A DNA stretch of 46,546 bases. Origin: a virus. The notes beneath the pieces are model-generated. The model was given only the letters and a program-made list of their open reading frames with translations, had not been told where the DNA came from and made no database searches. A program made the position numbers and the translations under genes. Positions 39,335 to 46,546 of this stretch are shown in pieces. The DNA is taken from positions 1 through 46,546 of IMG/VR virus record IMGVR_UViG_3300042402_007025; one strand, 5' to 3'. Position 1 is the first letter of the stretch; each line of letters starts with the position of its first letter.

Positions 39335-40393
39335 ATGGAAATTTTTATAGATCTTGCTAAAATTGCTGGCGGTCAACCTGAATCTACTCTTCCTGGAATA
39401 GATTTAAACCTGTCCGGTCTAGTTAATTTTAATAAAGTCGAAACCTCGCCTGGAATTATACAAAATCAACTCAAGAATGAGCCAGAATTAATTTCTCCTG
39501 GATTCAATCCAATTGAATATTTTGGACAAATTCAAGCAGAATTCGATAAAATTAGAGCGGCCCAAGCATCATTTTCAGTTAAAGACGATGTTAAGACTTT
39601 CCAGGCAGCTCAGCAAAATTCAAATACTGCATTGGATCCAATGGCAGCCTATTTGGAGCAAAGATTTAATAAAATTGAAACTATTGCAACAAACAATTCT
39701 GAATTAAGAGAATTAATACAGGGGACTTCCGACAACAAATTAACAGAAATCCAGACGATAGTAAACAGTCCACTTAACCAGGTTGCTGCTATAGAAAAGG
39801 AAAGTTCAGTTAATTCAATAACTGATACTATAAACAATTTAGTTGAGATATTAACTGACAAAACTCAAACTACATTAATTCAAGAACCTGCTCTTTCTGC
39901 AAATACTAAAGAACTTTCATCATCAGAGGAGACTAATATTAATCAAATGTCTCAAAGTATATCAAGTTTATCTGATACAATTTCGAACTTTGCAACAACC
40001 ATTATTAATGGTGGAACCCAGTCTACAGTAAATCAATTTAGTTCTACTACTCAAAACCTAGCTGAACCAAAAAAGGAGCTTCTTCCAATTACAAAAGAAA
40101 CAGTTAAACCGGATTTTGCCGCAGCTTCCTTGTCTACTTTACAAGATTTAGCCGCGATGGGTTCATCTAATGTAAATAATTTATTAACTAATTCAAATTC
40201 GCAAATTAATAATACAACAAATTTAGTTAATCCAAACCAAGCCGGACCTAATGTGATGAGCTCGGGTCAAACCGAGGAATCTTCTCAAAATCAAGTAGTT
40301 ATTGCCGGCGGATCCGAGGGTATTTCATCAATATACCTTTTACAGATGTTAAACCTAATGAAATCTGGGCAGCTTAGAGTTAAAATACAATAA
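39335..40393 (+). CDS. Unknown low-complexity protein, 352 aa, probably tail/baseplate
   Basis: The protein is rich in Ser, Thr, Asn and Gln and appears largely helical with long stretches of heptad-like spacing (QAEFDKIRAAQASFSVKDDV, MAAYLEQRFNKIETIATNN, SISSLSDTISNFATTIING). The N-terminus (MEIFIDLAKIAGGQPESTLP) and the C-terminus (IYLLQMLNLMKSGQLRVKIQ) are better ordered. Such elongated, polar proteins near baseplate hub genes often act as hub or tail-length proteins, but it is far too short for a myophage tape measure. Identity unknown. The next gene follows 1 nt after the stop. Confidence 0.6.
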   Translation: MEIFIDLAKIAGGQPESTLPGIDLNLSGLVNFNKVETSPGIIQNQLKNEPELISPGFNPIEYFGQIQAEFDKIRAAQASFSVKDDVKTFQAAQQNSNTALDPMAAYLEQRFNKIETIATNNSELRELIQGTSDNKLTEIQTIVNSPLNQVAAIEKESSVNSITDTINNLVEILTDKTQTTLIQEPALSANTKELSSSEETNINQMSQSISSLSDTISNFATTIINGGTQSTVNQFSSTTQNLAEPKKELLPITKETVKPDFAAASLSTLQDLAAMGSSNVNNLLTNSNSQINNTTNLVNPNQAGPNVMSSGQTEESSQNQVVIAGGSEGISSIYLLQMLNLMKSGQLRVKIQ

Positions 40394-40394
40394 T

Positions 40395-40619
40395 ATGGAA
40401 ATACCAGTTAAAATTAAAAACGAGGCAAAAAACATTCTTTCAGAATATTCTCAAATATTTGGAGAGTTAGAACGTCTTGAAATGATGGCATCAAGCCTAG
40501 AATTACAAAAAGACCTATTATTAAGCAGGTTAGAGTCGCTGAGAGATCGCGAACGCATGCTAATAGATAATATAGGAGAAGTTGATAATAAGATCACACT
40601 AAGCGAGCTTTTATCATAA
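40395..40619 (+). CDS. Small coiled-coil protein, 74 aa
   Basis: Starts 1 nt after the upstream stop. Almost the whole protein is one predicted helix with heptads (YSQIFGELERLEMMASSLEL, QKDLLLSRLESLRDRERML). No other motif. Possibly an assembly factor for the adjacent structural proteins. Confidence 0.6.
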   Translation: MEIPVKIKNEAKNILSEYSQIFGELERLEMMASSLELQKDLLLSRLESLRDRERMLIDNIGEVDNKITLSELLS

Positions 40620-40631
40620 CCAAAAAATTAG

Positions 40632-40637
40632 TATAGA
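40632..40637 (+). promoter_or_regulatory. Possible TATAAT-class promoter (TATAGA), leaderless spacing
   Basis: TTAGTATAGAGCAAGAATG: 6 nt between the box and the start codon at 40644. This is the same short spacing as at 26278, 28485 and 45415. The match to TATAAT is weak. Confidence 0.3.
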
Positions 40638-40643
40638 GCAAGA

Positions 40644-42704
40644 ATGCAATCTAGATTTATTAAGTTAACGGAATACTGTCTGCTAGAGTATCAATACGAA
40701 TCTCTATCACCATCTAGTCCAATCCTAATAACTTCGCCGTTTTATAAGTTAAAAACGGGCGAAAACGAAATATTTTTGTATAACCCAGATTCTGCTCTAT
40801 ATGAAACTGGAAATACTAAAGATTTAACTGTAATTCCAACTTCGACCAATGGTGGTCGATTTGTCTATCTTGACTCAGAAAACAGTCCAAATTATACTGA
40901 ATACGAAACAACCCTTAATGAAACAGTTGTTCCAGGCGGATCGATTATTGCAGATCGCGCTAGATTCTATATTGCATCAGGTTTCCAATTCACAGAATTT
41001 ACAAATATGGTCTTATCGGTTAGACAAGACATGAATGACGGCAATGCTTTAATTTTAGCAAATATTCTATTAAATGCTACAACAATTGGAAATATTCTAC
41101 TCTATACAACTAGACCATTTATTATTGGTAATACTCTATACGATCGATATATTGATATAATTATTCCATCAATAAAAAATATAGATGAGGACTTTTATAC
41201 TTCCCCAAACCAGGCAAATACATTTGAATATCAAATAACTAATGGTGTTGGATTAGTTAAGAATAACCCAATTACTATAAACTTATTTGAATGTGCATTT
41301 GGTCCAGATCTAAGAACAGCTGATGAGATTTATACAACCGTTGATATTACACGTTCTTATAACGCTCAAATTTCTCAAGCAAACGATTTTGATTTAGTTG
41401 GTGCAAAAATTAGAGAAGCTTCAGATGGAGACTACTTAGAGTTTTTTGCAACTTGGAATCAAGGTTTTCCGGAAGAATTTATTGGAATTCTTGAGAAAAG
41501 ATCAGGTCAAAGCTGGATAATTTTCCATCAACTTACAATATTTGAACAAATTGGTTCAAGTTTTGTTCAAAGTGGAGAGGCAACATTTTTCCAAGAAACC
41601 AACTTTGATGAGCCGTTAATTTACAGACCAATTCTTAAAAATGCAAATGAGGCTGTTACAATGGCAGTCGACTATTCAGTTAGACTTGTAAATAGAGTAA
41701 CTAACGAACAAATTATTAGAACTGCTTCACTAACCGTAGTTAACCCAAACAAATATGGAAAATCTCTACTTAAGTTAGATTTAGCAGACAAACCTAATTC
41801 ATATAAAATTTCAAATATTGTCGTAAAGAAATTAACAGACGGTTTTCAGGTTTATAATGATCCAGCAATGGTTAAAGCTGCAGCTGCCCCAGCGCCAACT
41901 ACGACTGCGGTAGTTGAGCCAACTGTTATAACTAATACAGTTACTCAATATGTTCCAGTATTTTATCAACAAAATACAGTCGCGGTTTCTCAAATTAGCC
42001 ACTTAATTAGAACTGGAAAAACGACAGATCTAGCATTTGGCCAAGGCAAATTATCGATTGCAGTAACACCATTTGATAATACGTTTAAGTTTCAGGTAAA
42101 AACTGAATCGACTTCTAACCAAGGAACAGTTAAACTAAATAATATGGATCTAACTCAATTTAGTGGATTTGAATTAGTGTTTGGCTCAGCTTCTTCTAAG
42201 ATAAGTATTGCTAATGTTACAGACCAAGCTCAAGTTAACTCAAATCTTGGTGAAATTCTTTTTAAAGTTGATGCAACTACAACCTCAAAGATTCAAAACT
42301 TGGATGACCCTAAATTCTATATTGTTACCGTTGGAAAAGACGGCAGTCGATCCGCTCTATACACCGGAAAATGGTATAAATCTGATGATGTTACTAAAGC
42401 AGCCGATGATAATTCAGCAGAATTAGCAGTTGCTAAAAAACAGGTAGATTTAGCCGATACCGTAGCGTCTCTTCAAGAAAGAATAGGTCAACTTGAAACA
42501 GAAAACGCTAACTTAAGAAATGCTACTGTTAATATAAAAGTTTCTCAACCAGCCGGCTCAGTAGTTGACACTGGCGTAACTGATAATCCAATTACATTAA
42601 CCAGACCAGTTTCAGGATATGGTAAGATGAAATATGGTAAGAACTTTGGTAGACCAGGATCTGGCGGAATGTTTATTGAAGATGCTACACAGACTCAATT
42701 CTAA
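40644..42704 (+). CDS. Large structural protein of unknown type, 686 aa
   Basis: The protein begins MQSRFIKLTEYCLLEYQYES. Its first 420 residues are beta-rich (FIIGNTLYDRYIDIIIPSIK, AVTMAVDYSVRLVNRVTNEQ, SLTVVNPNKYGKSLLKLDL). An Ala/Pro linker at about 425-440 (MVKAAAAPAPTTTAVVEP) leads to a second beta domain (ISIAVTPFDNTFKFQVKTES minus the first residue). A coiled coil follows (VASLQERIGQLETENANLRN) and a Gly-rich tail (RPGSGGMFIEDATQTQF) ends it. This layout suits an elongated virion protein such as a neck/whisker or baseplate appendage, but no family is recognised. Only a weak promoter-like box precedes it. Confidence 0.65.
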   Translation: MQSRFIKLTEYCLLEYQYESLSPSSPILITSPFYKLKTGENEIFLYNPDSALYETGNTKDLTVIPTSTNGGRFVYLDSENSPNYTEYETTLNETVVPGGSIIADRARFYIASGFQFTEFTNMVLSVRQDMNDGNALILANILLNATTIGNILLYTTRPFIIGNTLYDRYIDIIIPSIKNIDEDFYTSPNQANTFEYQITNGVGLVKNNPITINLFECAFGPDLRTADEIYTTVDITRSYNAQISQANDFDLVGAKIREASDGDYLEFFATWNQGFPEEFIGILEKRSGQSWIIFHQLTIFEQIGSSFVQSGEATFFQETNFDEPLIYRPILKNANEAVTMAVDYSVRLVNRVTNEQIIRTASLTVVNPNKYGKSLLKLDLADKPNSYKISNIVVKKLTDGFQVYNDPAMVKAAAAPAPTTTAVVEPTVITNTVTQYVPVFYQQNTVAVSQISHLIRTGKTTDLAFGQGKLSIAVTPFDNTFKFQVKTESTSNQGTVKLNNMDLTQFSGFELVFGSASSKISIANVTDQAQVNSNLGEILFKVDATTTSKIQNLDDPKFYIVTVGKDGSRSALYTGKWYKSDDVTKAADDNSAELAVAKKQVDLADTVASLQERIGQLETENANLRNATVNIKVSQPAGSVVDTGVTDNPITLTRPVSGYGKMKYGKNFGRPGSGGMFIEDATQTQF

Positions 42705-42744
42705 TCAATTACCTTAATCCAGTGAATCGCTATATAAGGCACAG

Positions 42745-42751
42745 ATAAATA
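42745..42751 (+). promoter_or_regulatory. T4-type late promoter motif ATAAATA
   Basis: CAGATAAATAATAAAAAAT, 21 nt before the ATG at 42773. It belongs to a single-gene unit closed by the terminator at 44464. Confidence 0.6.
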
Positions 42752-42772
42752 ATAAAAAATAGATCGTCTATA

Positions 42773-44437
42773 ATGAACGACTTAACAAAAAACTTAATCA
42801 AAGAATTAAAAGCAGCTCACGCTGTATCTGAAAGCAGAATGCTACAGATGTTCGTCGCTGGCCTTGAAGCCAACGTTAATGCTTCTGGTAACATCGAGCA
42901 AGCGCTAGTCGATCTAGCTGAAGTTAGTGAAAAGCTACAAAATACTGAACTTGATGCTATCGTTAAGAAATTTAACGAAATGTCAAATACTCCAGCTAAA
43001 AAGTTAAAAATGATTGAAAATGGTGCAGCAGTTCTTCCAAAGATTGCACAAATCAAAGAATCTGCAGCATACGCAGATCCTATCTTTAAAACTGTAGTTG
43101 CTGGCCTTGAAAAATATGCAATGGTAAATCCTGAGCCAATCATTATTGAATCAGTTATTGCAAAACTTAAACCATTTTCATTTGACTCGACTGTTAAATC
43201 AGTAGTATCAGATTTAACTACTTACGTAGAAGAAAATCGTGCAACACTTGCAATCTTTAATACTATTGCAGATTTAAAGAAAGCGCCTAATGCTTACTAT
43301 GCTCAAGTTTGCGAAAAATTAGAAGGAGCAATTCTTGAAGGTAGAACTTCAGTTGATGCCTTAACTATGATTTTAGCTGAAGCTACTGCTCAACCAGTTA
43401 TTAAAAATCTTCTTAATAAACTTTCACAGTTTGAATCTTCTAAAAACGGAGGATTTAACTTAGGTTCTGGTAATAGTTCAACTAAAATTAATCCAGTAGT
43501 TGGAGTTTATACTAGAACTGCAAACGGAGTTAGAGTTTTAATTGAGAATCATATTATTGATATGAACGATGAAGAAGAAGCCGAAATGGTTCCTTTCTCA
43601 TCTCTTCCACAAGAAGACGAGTTTACTCAAACTGCAAAAGCTTACACTGATTTAGGTTTTAAACCTACTGAACATGGTGTTGAAGCTAAAGGTAAAGCAA
43701 ATACTATTGCATTTAAAGTTTCTCCAGAAGGTGAAGTTTCATTTGAAATCAATGGTAAAGTTGCAGAAGACTTAAATAGCTCTGAAATTTACAAAACTTT
43801 AGTTGTTGAAACTATTTCATTTAAGCAAAATGTTGCAAAGATTTTAGAAAATGCAAACATGATTGCTCAATTTGAATTTGTTCAAAGATTTGTTACTGAA
43901 GGCGCACAAAGCTATGCAATCAATACTGATAAAGCTGGTATTTTTGTTTTAGACAGACAAGGTCTTAAGAAATACGATACATTAGGTTTCCACAAATATG
44001 TTGCTGAGACTTTTAAATATGATGTAAGTGATCTTTTTGCAATTCAACTTTCCGAAAGACAAGAATTTATTAAGAGTGTTAACGAAAGAAAAGCGGTAAT
44101 CCAATCTGATATTGCTAAATTAGAAGAGTCAATCGCTCAATTAGATTCAGTAATTGAAGATGCTGACGAAGAAACTCAAGATCAATTAGAAACTCTTAAA
44201 CATACTATTAATTCAAGTATAGTAGGTCTTAAAGATGAGTATCTTTCACTAGATGATAGTTTAGAAACAGATCCTATGCTAGGTTCAAACGGTACTAAAT
44301 ATACAGTAGGTCAAAGTGTAATGCACAATGGCGAACCAGTTGAAATTAGCGGAGTTACTGCAGATGGTTTATACCAATTAAGCAATGGCGAAACCGTTAA
44401 AGAAGACGAGATCCTGCCAGAAGTTGAAACTATGTAA
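42773..44437 (+). CDS. Unknown 554-aa protein, likely abundant late virion protein
   Basis: It has its own late promoter motif and its own terminator, the arrangement of a highly expressed gene. The first 210 residues are helical (LIKELKAAHAVSESRMLQMF, then LAEVSEKLQNTELDAIVKKF); a beta part covers about 235-320 (GVYTRTANGVRVLIENHIID, VSPEGEVSFEINGKVAEDL). A strong coiled coil sits at about 435-490 (NERKAVIQSDIAKLEESIAQ). The end (YTVGQSVMHNGEPVEISGVT) looks like a small SH3-like barrel. No known family is recognised; a head-interior, scaffold-related or tail protein is possible. Acidic overall. Confidence 0.65.
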   Translation: MNDLTKNLIKELKAAHAVSESRMLQMFVAGLEANVNASGNIEQALVDLAEVSEKLQNTELDAIVKKFNEMSNTPAKKLKMIENGAAVLPKIAQIKESAAYADPIFKTVVAGLEKYAMVNPEPIIIESVIAKLKPFSFDSTVKSVVSDLTTYVEENRATLAIFNTIADLKKAPNAYYAQVCEKLEGAILEGRTSVDALTMILAEATAQPVIKNLLNKLSQFESSKNGGFNLGSGNSSTKINPVVGVYTRTANGVRVLIENHIIDMNDEEEAEMVPFSSLPQEDEFTQTAKAYTDLGFKPTEHGVEAKGKANTIAFKVSPEGEVSFEINGKVAEDLNSSEIYKTLVVETISFKQNVAKILENANMIAQFEFVQRFVTEGAQSYAINTDKAGIFVLDRQGLKKYDTLGFHKYVAETFKYDVSDLFAIQLSERQEFIKSVNERKAVIQSDIAKLEESIAQLDSVIEDADEETQDQLETLKHTINSSIVGLKDEYLSLDDSLETDPMLGSNGTKYTVGQSVMHNGEPVEISGVTADGLYQLSNGETVKEDEILPEVETM

Positions 44438-44463
44438 TTTTTTAATATTTTAAATATTTTTAG

Positions 44464-44488
44464 AGCCCGAGGTAACTCGGGCTTTTTT
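44464..44488 (+). terminator. Intrinsic terminator with GTAA tetraloop
   Basis: AGCCCGAG and CTCGGGCT form an 8-bp stem around GTAA (44472-44475), a GNRA loop, followed by a T-run. Confidence 0.95.
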
Positions 44489-44493
44489 ATTAG

Positions 44494-44499
44494 TATAAT
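44494..44499 (+). promoter_or_regulatory. Promoter -10-like TATAAT
   Basis: TTAGTATAATATTC directly after a terminator and ending 26 nt before the ATG at 44526. No ATAAATA motif occurs in the gap, and no clear -35 is visible. Confidence 0.5.
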
Positions 44500-44525
44500 A
44501 TTCTAAACATACTTAAAGTAGTAAC

Positions 44526-45344
44526 ATGGCAAAACAGAAAACAGCAGACGTATTGATTAGTCTAGAAGAAGCTAGAGAACGCGGACTCCTAATCCATACT
44601 AAAAAAGACACACCGTATTTTAATTACAGTTTATTTGTACGTTCAGAAGATGAAGTTAAATACAATATTAATCAAAACATCAGTAAAACTGCTACAGGCG
44701 GGGAATACTTTAGTCCATTATTTAGAACCGATTGGAATACTAATGGTCATCAATTTCAACTAGAAGATTTAGACCAAGAGGACGTGTGGTTAGATGCAGG
44801 CGGACACATTGGAGTTTTTGCAACCCGTCTCCTAACGCAATTTCCAAGAATTAAGAAAGTTTTATCTTATGAACCTTTTCGTAATAATATCGAGTTTGCT
44901 GAACTTAATCTAGGCGAAAATGGAGTAGCTGATCGTTGCGAAATGATTGAAGCTGCACTTGTACCAAATGATGATACAAAGAATGTGGACTTCTTTTTAG
45001 CTTGGGATTCAGGTAAACACTCACTACTTCCAGTTAGAGGTCGTACTCAGGTAACAGTTCCTGCTAAAAACTTTAGCGAAGCACTTAAAGAAGCAACTTG
45101 TTTAAAAATGGATGTGGAAGGTGCTGAATATGACCTAATTAAATCTGTAGAAGATTGGTCAAATATCCGAATTGCAATTATAGAATACCATTTCCACTAT
45201 CGTAACCTTTCTAAAGGTAGAGTTGAGAAATTTAACGAAATCTTAGATATTTTTAAAGAAAACTTTGACGATATCTATGTATGCCCAAATGTTGAAAATA
45301 CTAAAACTTGGATTACTCACTTTGCAGCAGTAAAGCGCAGCTAA
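44526..45344 (+). CDS. FkbM-family SAM-dependent methyltransferase
   Basis: The 272-residue protein holds FkbM-family motifs: SAM-binding motif I VWLDAGGHIGVFA (87-99), the acidic residue region VLSYEPFRNNIEFAELNLGE, and CLKMDVEGAEYDLIKSVEDW (192-211), the family hallmark DVEGAE. FkbM-type enzymes usually O-methylate sugars or small molecules. The gene is isolated between two terminators and uses a TATAAT-like box rather than the late motif. Next to it lies a putative glycosyltransferase, so a glycan (on virion, DNA or host envelope) is a reasonable substrate, not proven. Confidence 0.9.
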   Translation: MAKQKTADVLISLEEARERGLLIHTKKDTPYFNYSLFVRSEDEVKYNINQNISKTATGGEYFSPLFRTDWNTNGHQFQLEDLDQEDVWLDAGGHIGVFATRLLTQFPRIKKVLSYEPFRNNIEFAELNLGENGVADRCEMIEAALVPNDDTKNVDFFLAWDSGKHSLLPVRGRTQVTVPAKNFSEALKEATCLKMDVEGAEYDLIKSVEDWSNIRIAIIEYHFHYRNLSKGRVEKFNEILDIFKENFDDIYVCPNVENTKTWITHFAAVKRS

Positions 45345-45366
45345 TCTAAGTTTGATCTAGACCTAC

Positions 45367-45391
45367 AGGCCGAGGAAACTCGGCCTTTTTT
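45367..45391 (+). terminator. Intrinsic terminator with GAAA tetraloop
   Basis: AGGCCGAG and CTCGGCCT form an 8-bp stem around GAAA (45375-45378), followed by a T-run. Confidence 0.95.
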
Positions 45392-45414
45392 GTAATCTTA
45401 TGATGAAACTATTG

Positions 45415-45420
45415 TATAAT
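45415..45420 (+). promoter_or_regulatory. Promoter -10-like TATAAT, leaderless spacing
   Basis: ATTGTATAATAAAAATATG: TATAAT ends 6 nt before the ATG at 45427. Transcription would then start at or next to the start codon. Confidence 0.5.
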
Positions 45421-45426
45421 AAAAAT

Positions 45427-46506
45427 ATGAATACCCCAGCTGCATTATATGCATATTTTGGATATCTAGGAGATTTTTCAACAGATATTCCAGGTCACAC
45501 ATTTTATCAACTTGGTCTAATTGATCAATTATGTCTTTCTCATCATGTAGATAAAGTCGATTTTTATTCCTACTTATCGCACGATTCGATTGGAGCAGAG
45601 CAAAAATCTCCAATTTGGCCAAAAAGTCCAATTACCCCAGTTTTTGAAAGGTTTACTAAAGAAAGAATCCGGTCCTATAATCTAGGCTTTGCCAAAATTA
45701 TGGAAAATATTGAAAAGGGCCGATACGAAAAAATATTCTTAAAAGCCAGATTTAGAAATCTTTCGACTTTAACTAAACAATTAACTGATGCTAAGCAATT
45801 TGAATTAATTATTACGGCTGCAATCCAAAGCGGCCAAGCTAATAAAGTTGTAATCCTAGATACAGATCTTTCGCTAGAGCCAGAGTTTGTAGAATTTTGC
45901 AAATCTCAAGGAATCTCATTTGAAATCCCATCGATAGATTATCCAAATGTATCAAAGGATTTTATTAAAGCCTGTGAAAAAGTTTGGTTAGAAGAAACTG
46001 ACAGATTTGAAAGAAATAATAAAGTTTTCTATTATGGAAATATTTCATTTGGCAACTATAAAGCCGGTCATGCAAAAAATCCAATAGTAGTTGATTCGAT
46101 TAAAACTGCAGCAGATTTTAAATCATTTACTGGTAAAAAATACGAAGTCTCCGTTGCAGGTAAATTAGATCAGGGTATTGCAGCAGACTTTAGCGAAAAA
46201 CATGTGGGGCTAATCAACAGATTTGATCGTGTTGATATTTGGAATGAATATGCAAGTTCCACAATAAGCTTGAATATCTCAAAGGATTTATATGTTGACC
46301 GTGGATTCTTTCCAGCCAGGGTATACGAAAGTCTTATTTTTGGAGCAATTCCGGTATCTTATAAGGATTATCGAATCCATGAAGCTCTTGGGTTTACGGA
46401 TTTGCCCAAACTTGAGGAGATCTTAGCCTTTTTTAAAGACTCAGGCCCGTCTGATCGAGCTTCAATCTATTCTAAGTGTATTTCAAATCTGTTTCCATTT
46501 AGATAA
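45427..46506 (+). CDS. Putative glycosyltransferase (GT-B-like), 359 aa
   Basis: I start at 45427 (MNTPAALYAYFGYLGDFSTD) because the longer start at 45400 would put the probable promoter inside the gene. The N-terminal half looks like a Rossmann-type domain (TFYQLGLIDQL, KVDFYSYLSHDSIG, FELIITAAIQSGQANKVVIL). The C-terminal half has GKLDQGIAADFSEKHVGLIN and then ISKDLYVDRGFFPARVYESL followed by IFGAIPVSYKDYRIHEALGF, matching the R..E.l..G.iPV region of GT-B glycosyltransferases, including phage DNA glucosyltransferases. Donor and acceptor are unknown; DNA base or virion glycosylation are possible. Paired in location with the FkbM methyltransferase. Confidence 0.6.
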   Translation: MNTPAALYAYFGYLGDFSTDIPGHTFYQLGLIDQLCLSHHVDKVDFYSYLSHDSIGAEQKSPIWPKSPITPVFERFTKERIRSYNLGFAKIMENIEKGRYEKIFLKARFRNLSTLTKQLTDAKQFELIITAAIQSGQANKVVILDTDLSLEPEFVEFCKSQGISFEIPSIDYPNVSKDFIKACEKVWLEETDRFERNNKVFYYGNISFGNYKAGHAKNPIVVDSIKTAADFKSFTGKKYEVSVAGKLDQGIAADFSEKHVGLINRFDRVDIWNEYASSTISLNISKDLYVDRGFFPARVYESLIFGAIPVSYKDYRIHEALGFTDLPKLEEILAFFKDSGPSDRASIYSKCISNLFPFR

Positions 46507-46509
46507 ATA
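46503..46509 (+). promoter_or_regulatory. Late promoter motif ATAAATA, near-leaderless spacing
   Basis: AGATAAATAAAGAAAAATGG: the motif overlaps the stop codon of the upstream gene and ends 7 nt before the next ATG at 46517. Confidence 0.5.
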
Positions 46510-46516
46510 AAGAAAA

Positions 46517-46546
46517 ATGGCCTTACTATTAAATGGCATCAAAATA
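46517..46546 (+). CDS. Start of a further gene, cut by the window end
   Basis: ATG followed by an open frame encoding MALLLNGIKI to the last base. A late promoter motif stands 7 nt before it, so a structural gene is likely. Too short to identify. Confidence 0.5.
   Translation, partial: MALLLNGIKI

Noticed and set aside
1-46546. tRNA genes
   Set aside because: I looked for T-arm signatures (GGTTCGA...) in gaps; only the tmRNA has one with a matching acceptor stem. A tRNAscan run would settle this.

Overview
The window is a stretch of a large, A+T-rich, T4-like myophage genome (contractile-tailed Caudoviricetes). It carries a T4-type large terminase, a baseplate wedge protein of the gp6/J family, gp15-like and gp26-like tail proteins, PhoH, a phage sigma factor, and a very long array of tail-fibre and adhesin genes. 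Most genes lie on the + strand, tightly packed, often with TAATG or ATGA stop/start overlaps. Almost no start codon has a Shine-Dalgarno sequence in front of it. That, together with a phage-encoded protein that looks like a Bacteroidota outer-membrane barrel, suggests a Bacteroidota (possibly flavobacterial) host; this is inference, not proof.

Layout. 1-18978: the receptor-binding region. It has the tail of one structural gene, two fibre or fibre-associated genes, a giant 2875-residue fibre ending in a self-cleaving peptidase S74 chaperone, two paralogous adhesins, two unknown proteins (one coiled coil), a U32-like/methyltransferase fusion, a second S74 fibre, and a cysteine-rich FN3 protein ending in an intein-like Hint domain. 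19324-21287: a two-gene membrane module, an outer-membrane barrel overlapping a DUF401-like permease. 21366-25656: LamG-type lectin proteins and small partners. 25763-26923: an unknown protein and a tail-tube-like protein. 26920-28979: a minus-strand island with a nucleotidyltransferase-fold protein, a gp15-like tail completion protein and a complete phage tmRNA gene. 29088-34671: baseplate wedge, putative small terminase, large terminase, PhoH. 34712-36865: ECF-like sigma factor and three small membrane proteins. 36899-44437: structural and baseplate genes, including a gp26-like protein followed by a small ORF in the +1 frame. 44526-46506: an FkbM methyltransferase and a putative glycosyltransferase. 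A further gene starts at 46517 and runs off the end.

Regulation. The motif ATAAATA, the core of the T4 late promoter TATAAATA, stands before at least thirteen genes or operons in the correct orientation, including one on the minus strand. Its distance to the start codon falls into two groups: 6-7 nt, which would give leaderless mRNAs, and about 16-26 nt, with four cases at exactly 26. Other genes have a TATAAT-like motif, usually preceded by G, instead. Five intrinsic terminators are visible; three have GNRA tetraloops. The sigma factor at 34712 is a natural candidate for reading one of the promoter classes.

How the parts fit: the left half builds the host-recognition apparatus with several self-processing proteins (two S74 fibres and one Hint protein). 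The centre and right half build tail, baseplate and packaging motor. Interspersed genes (tmRNA, PhoH, sigma factor, permease/barrel pair, methyltransferases, glycosyltransferase) probably alter host translation, transcription, envelope or glycans. The most unusual items are the Hint-tailed fibre, the U32-like/methyltransferase fusion, the barrel-permease pair and the tmRNA with its unusual tag.
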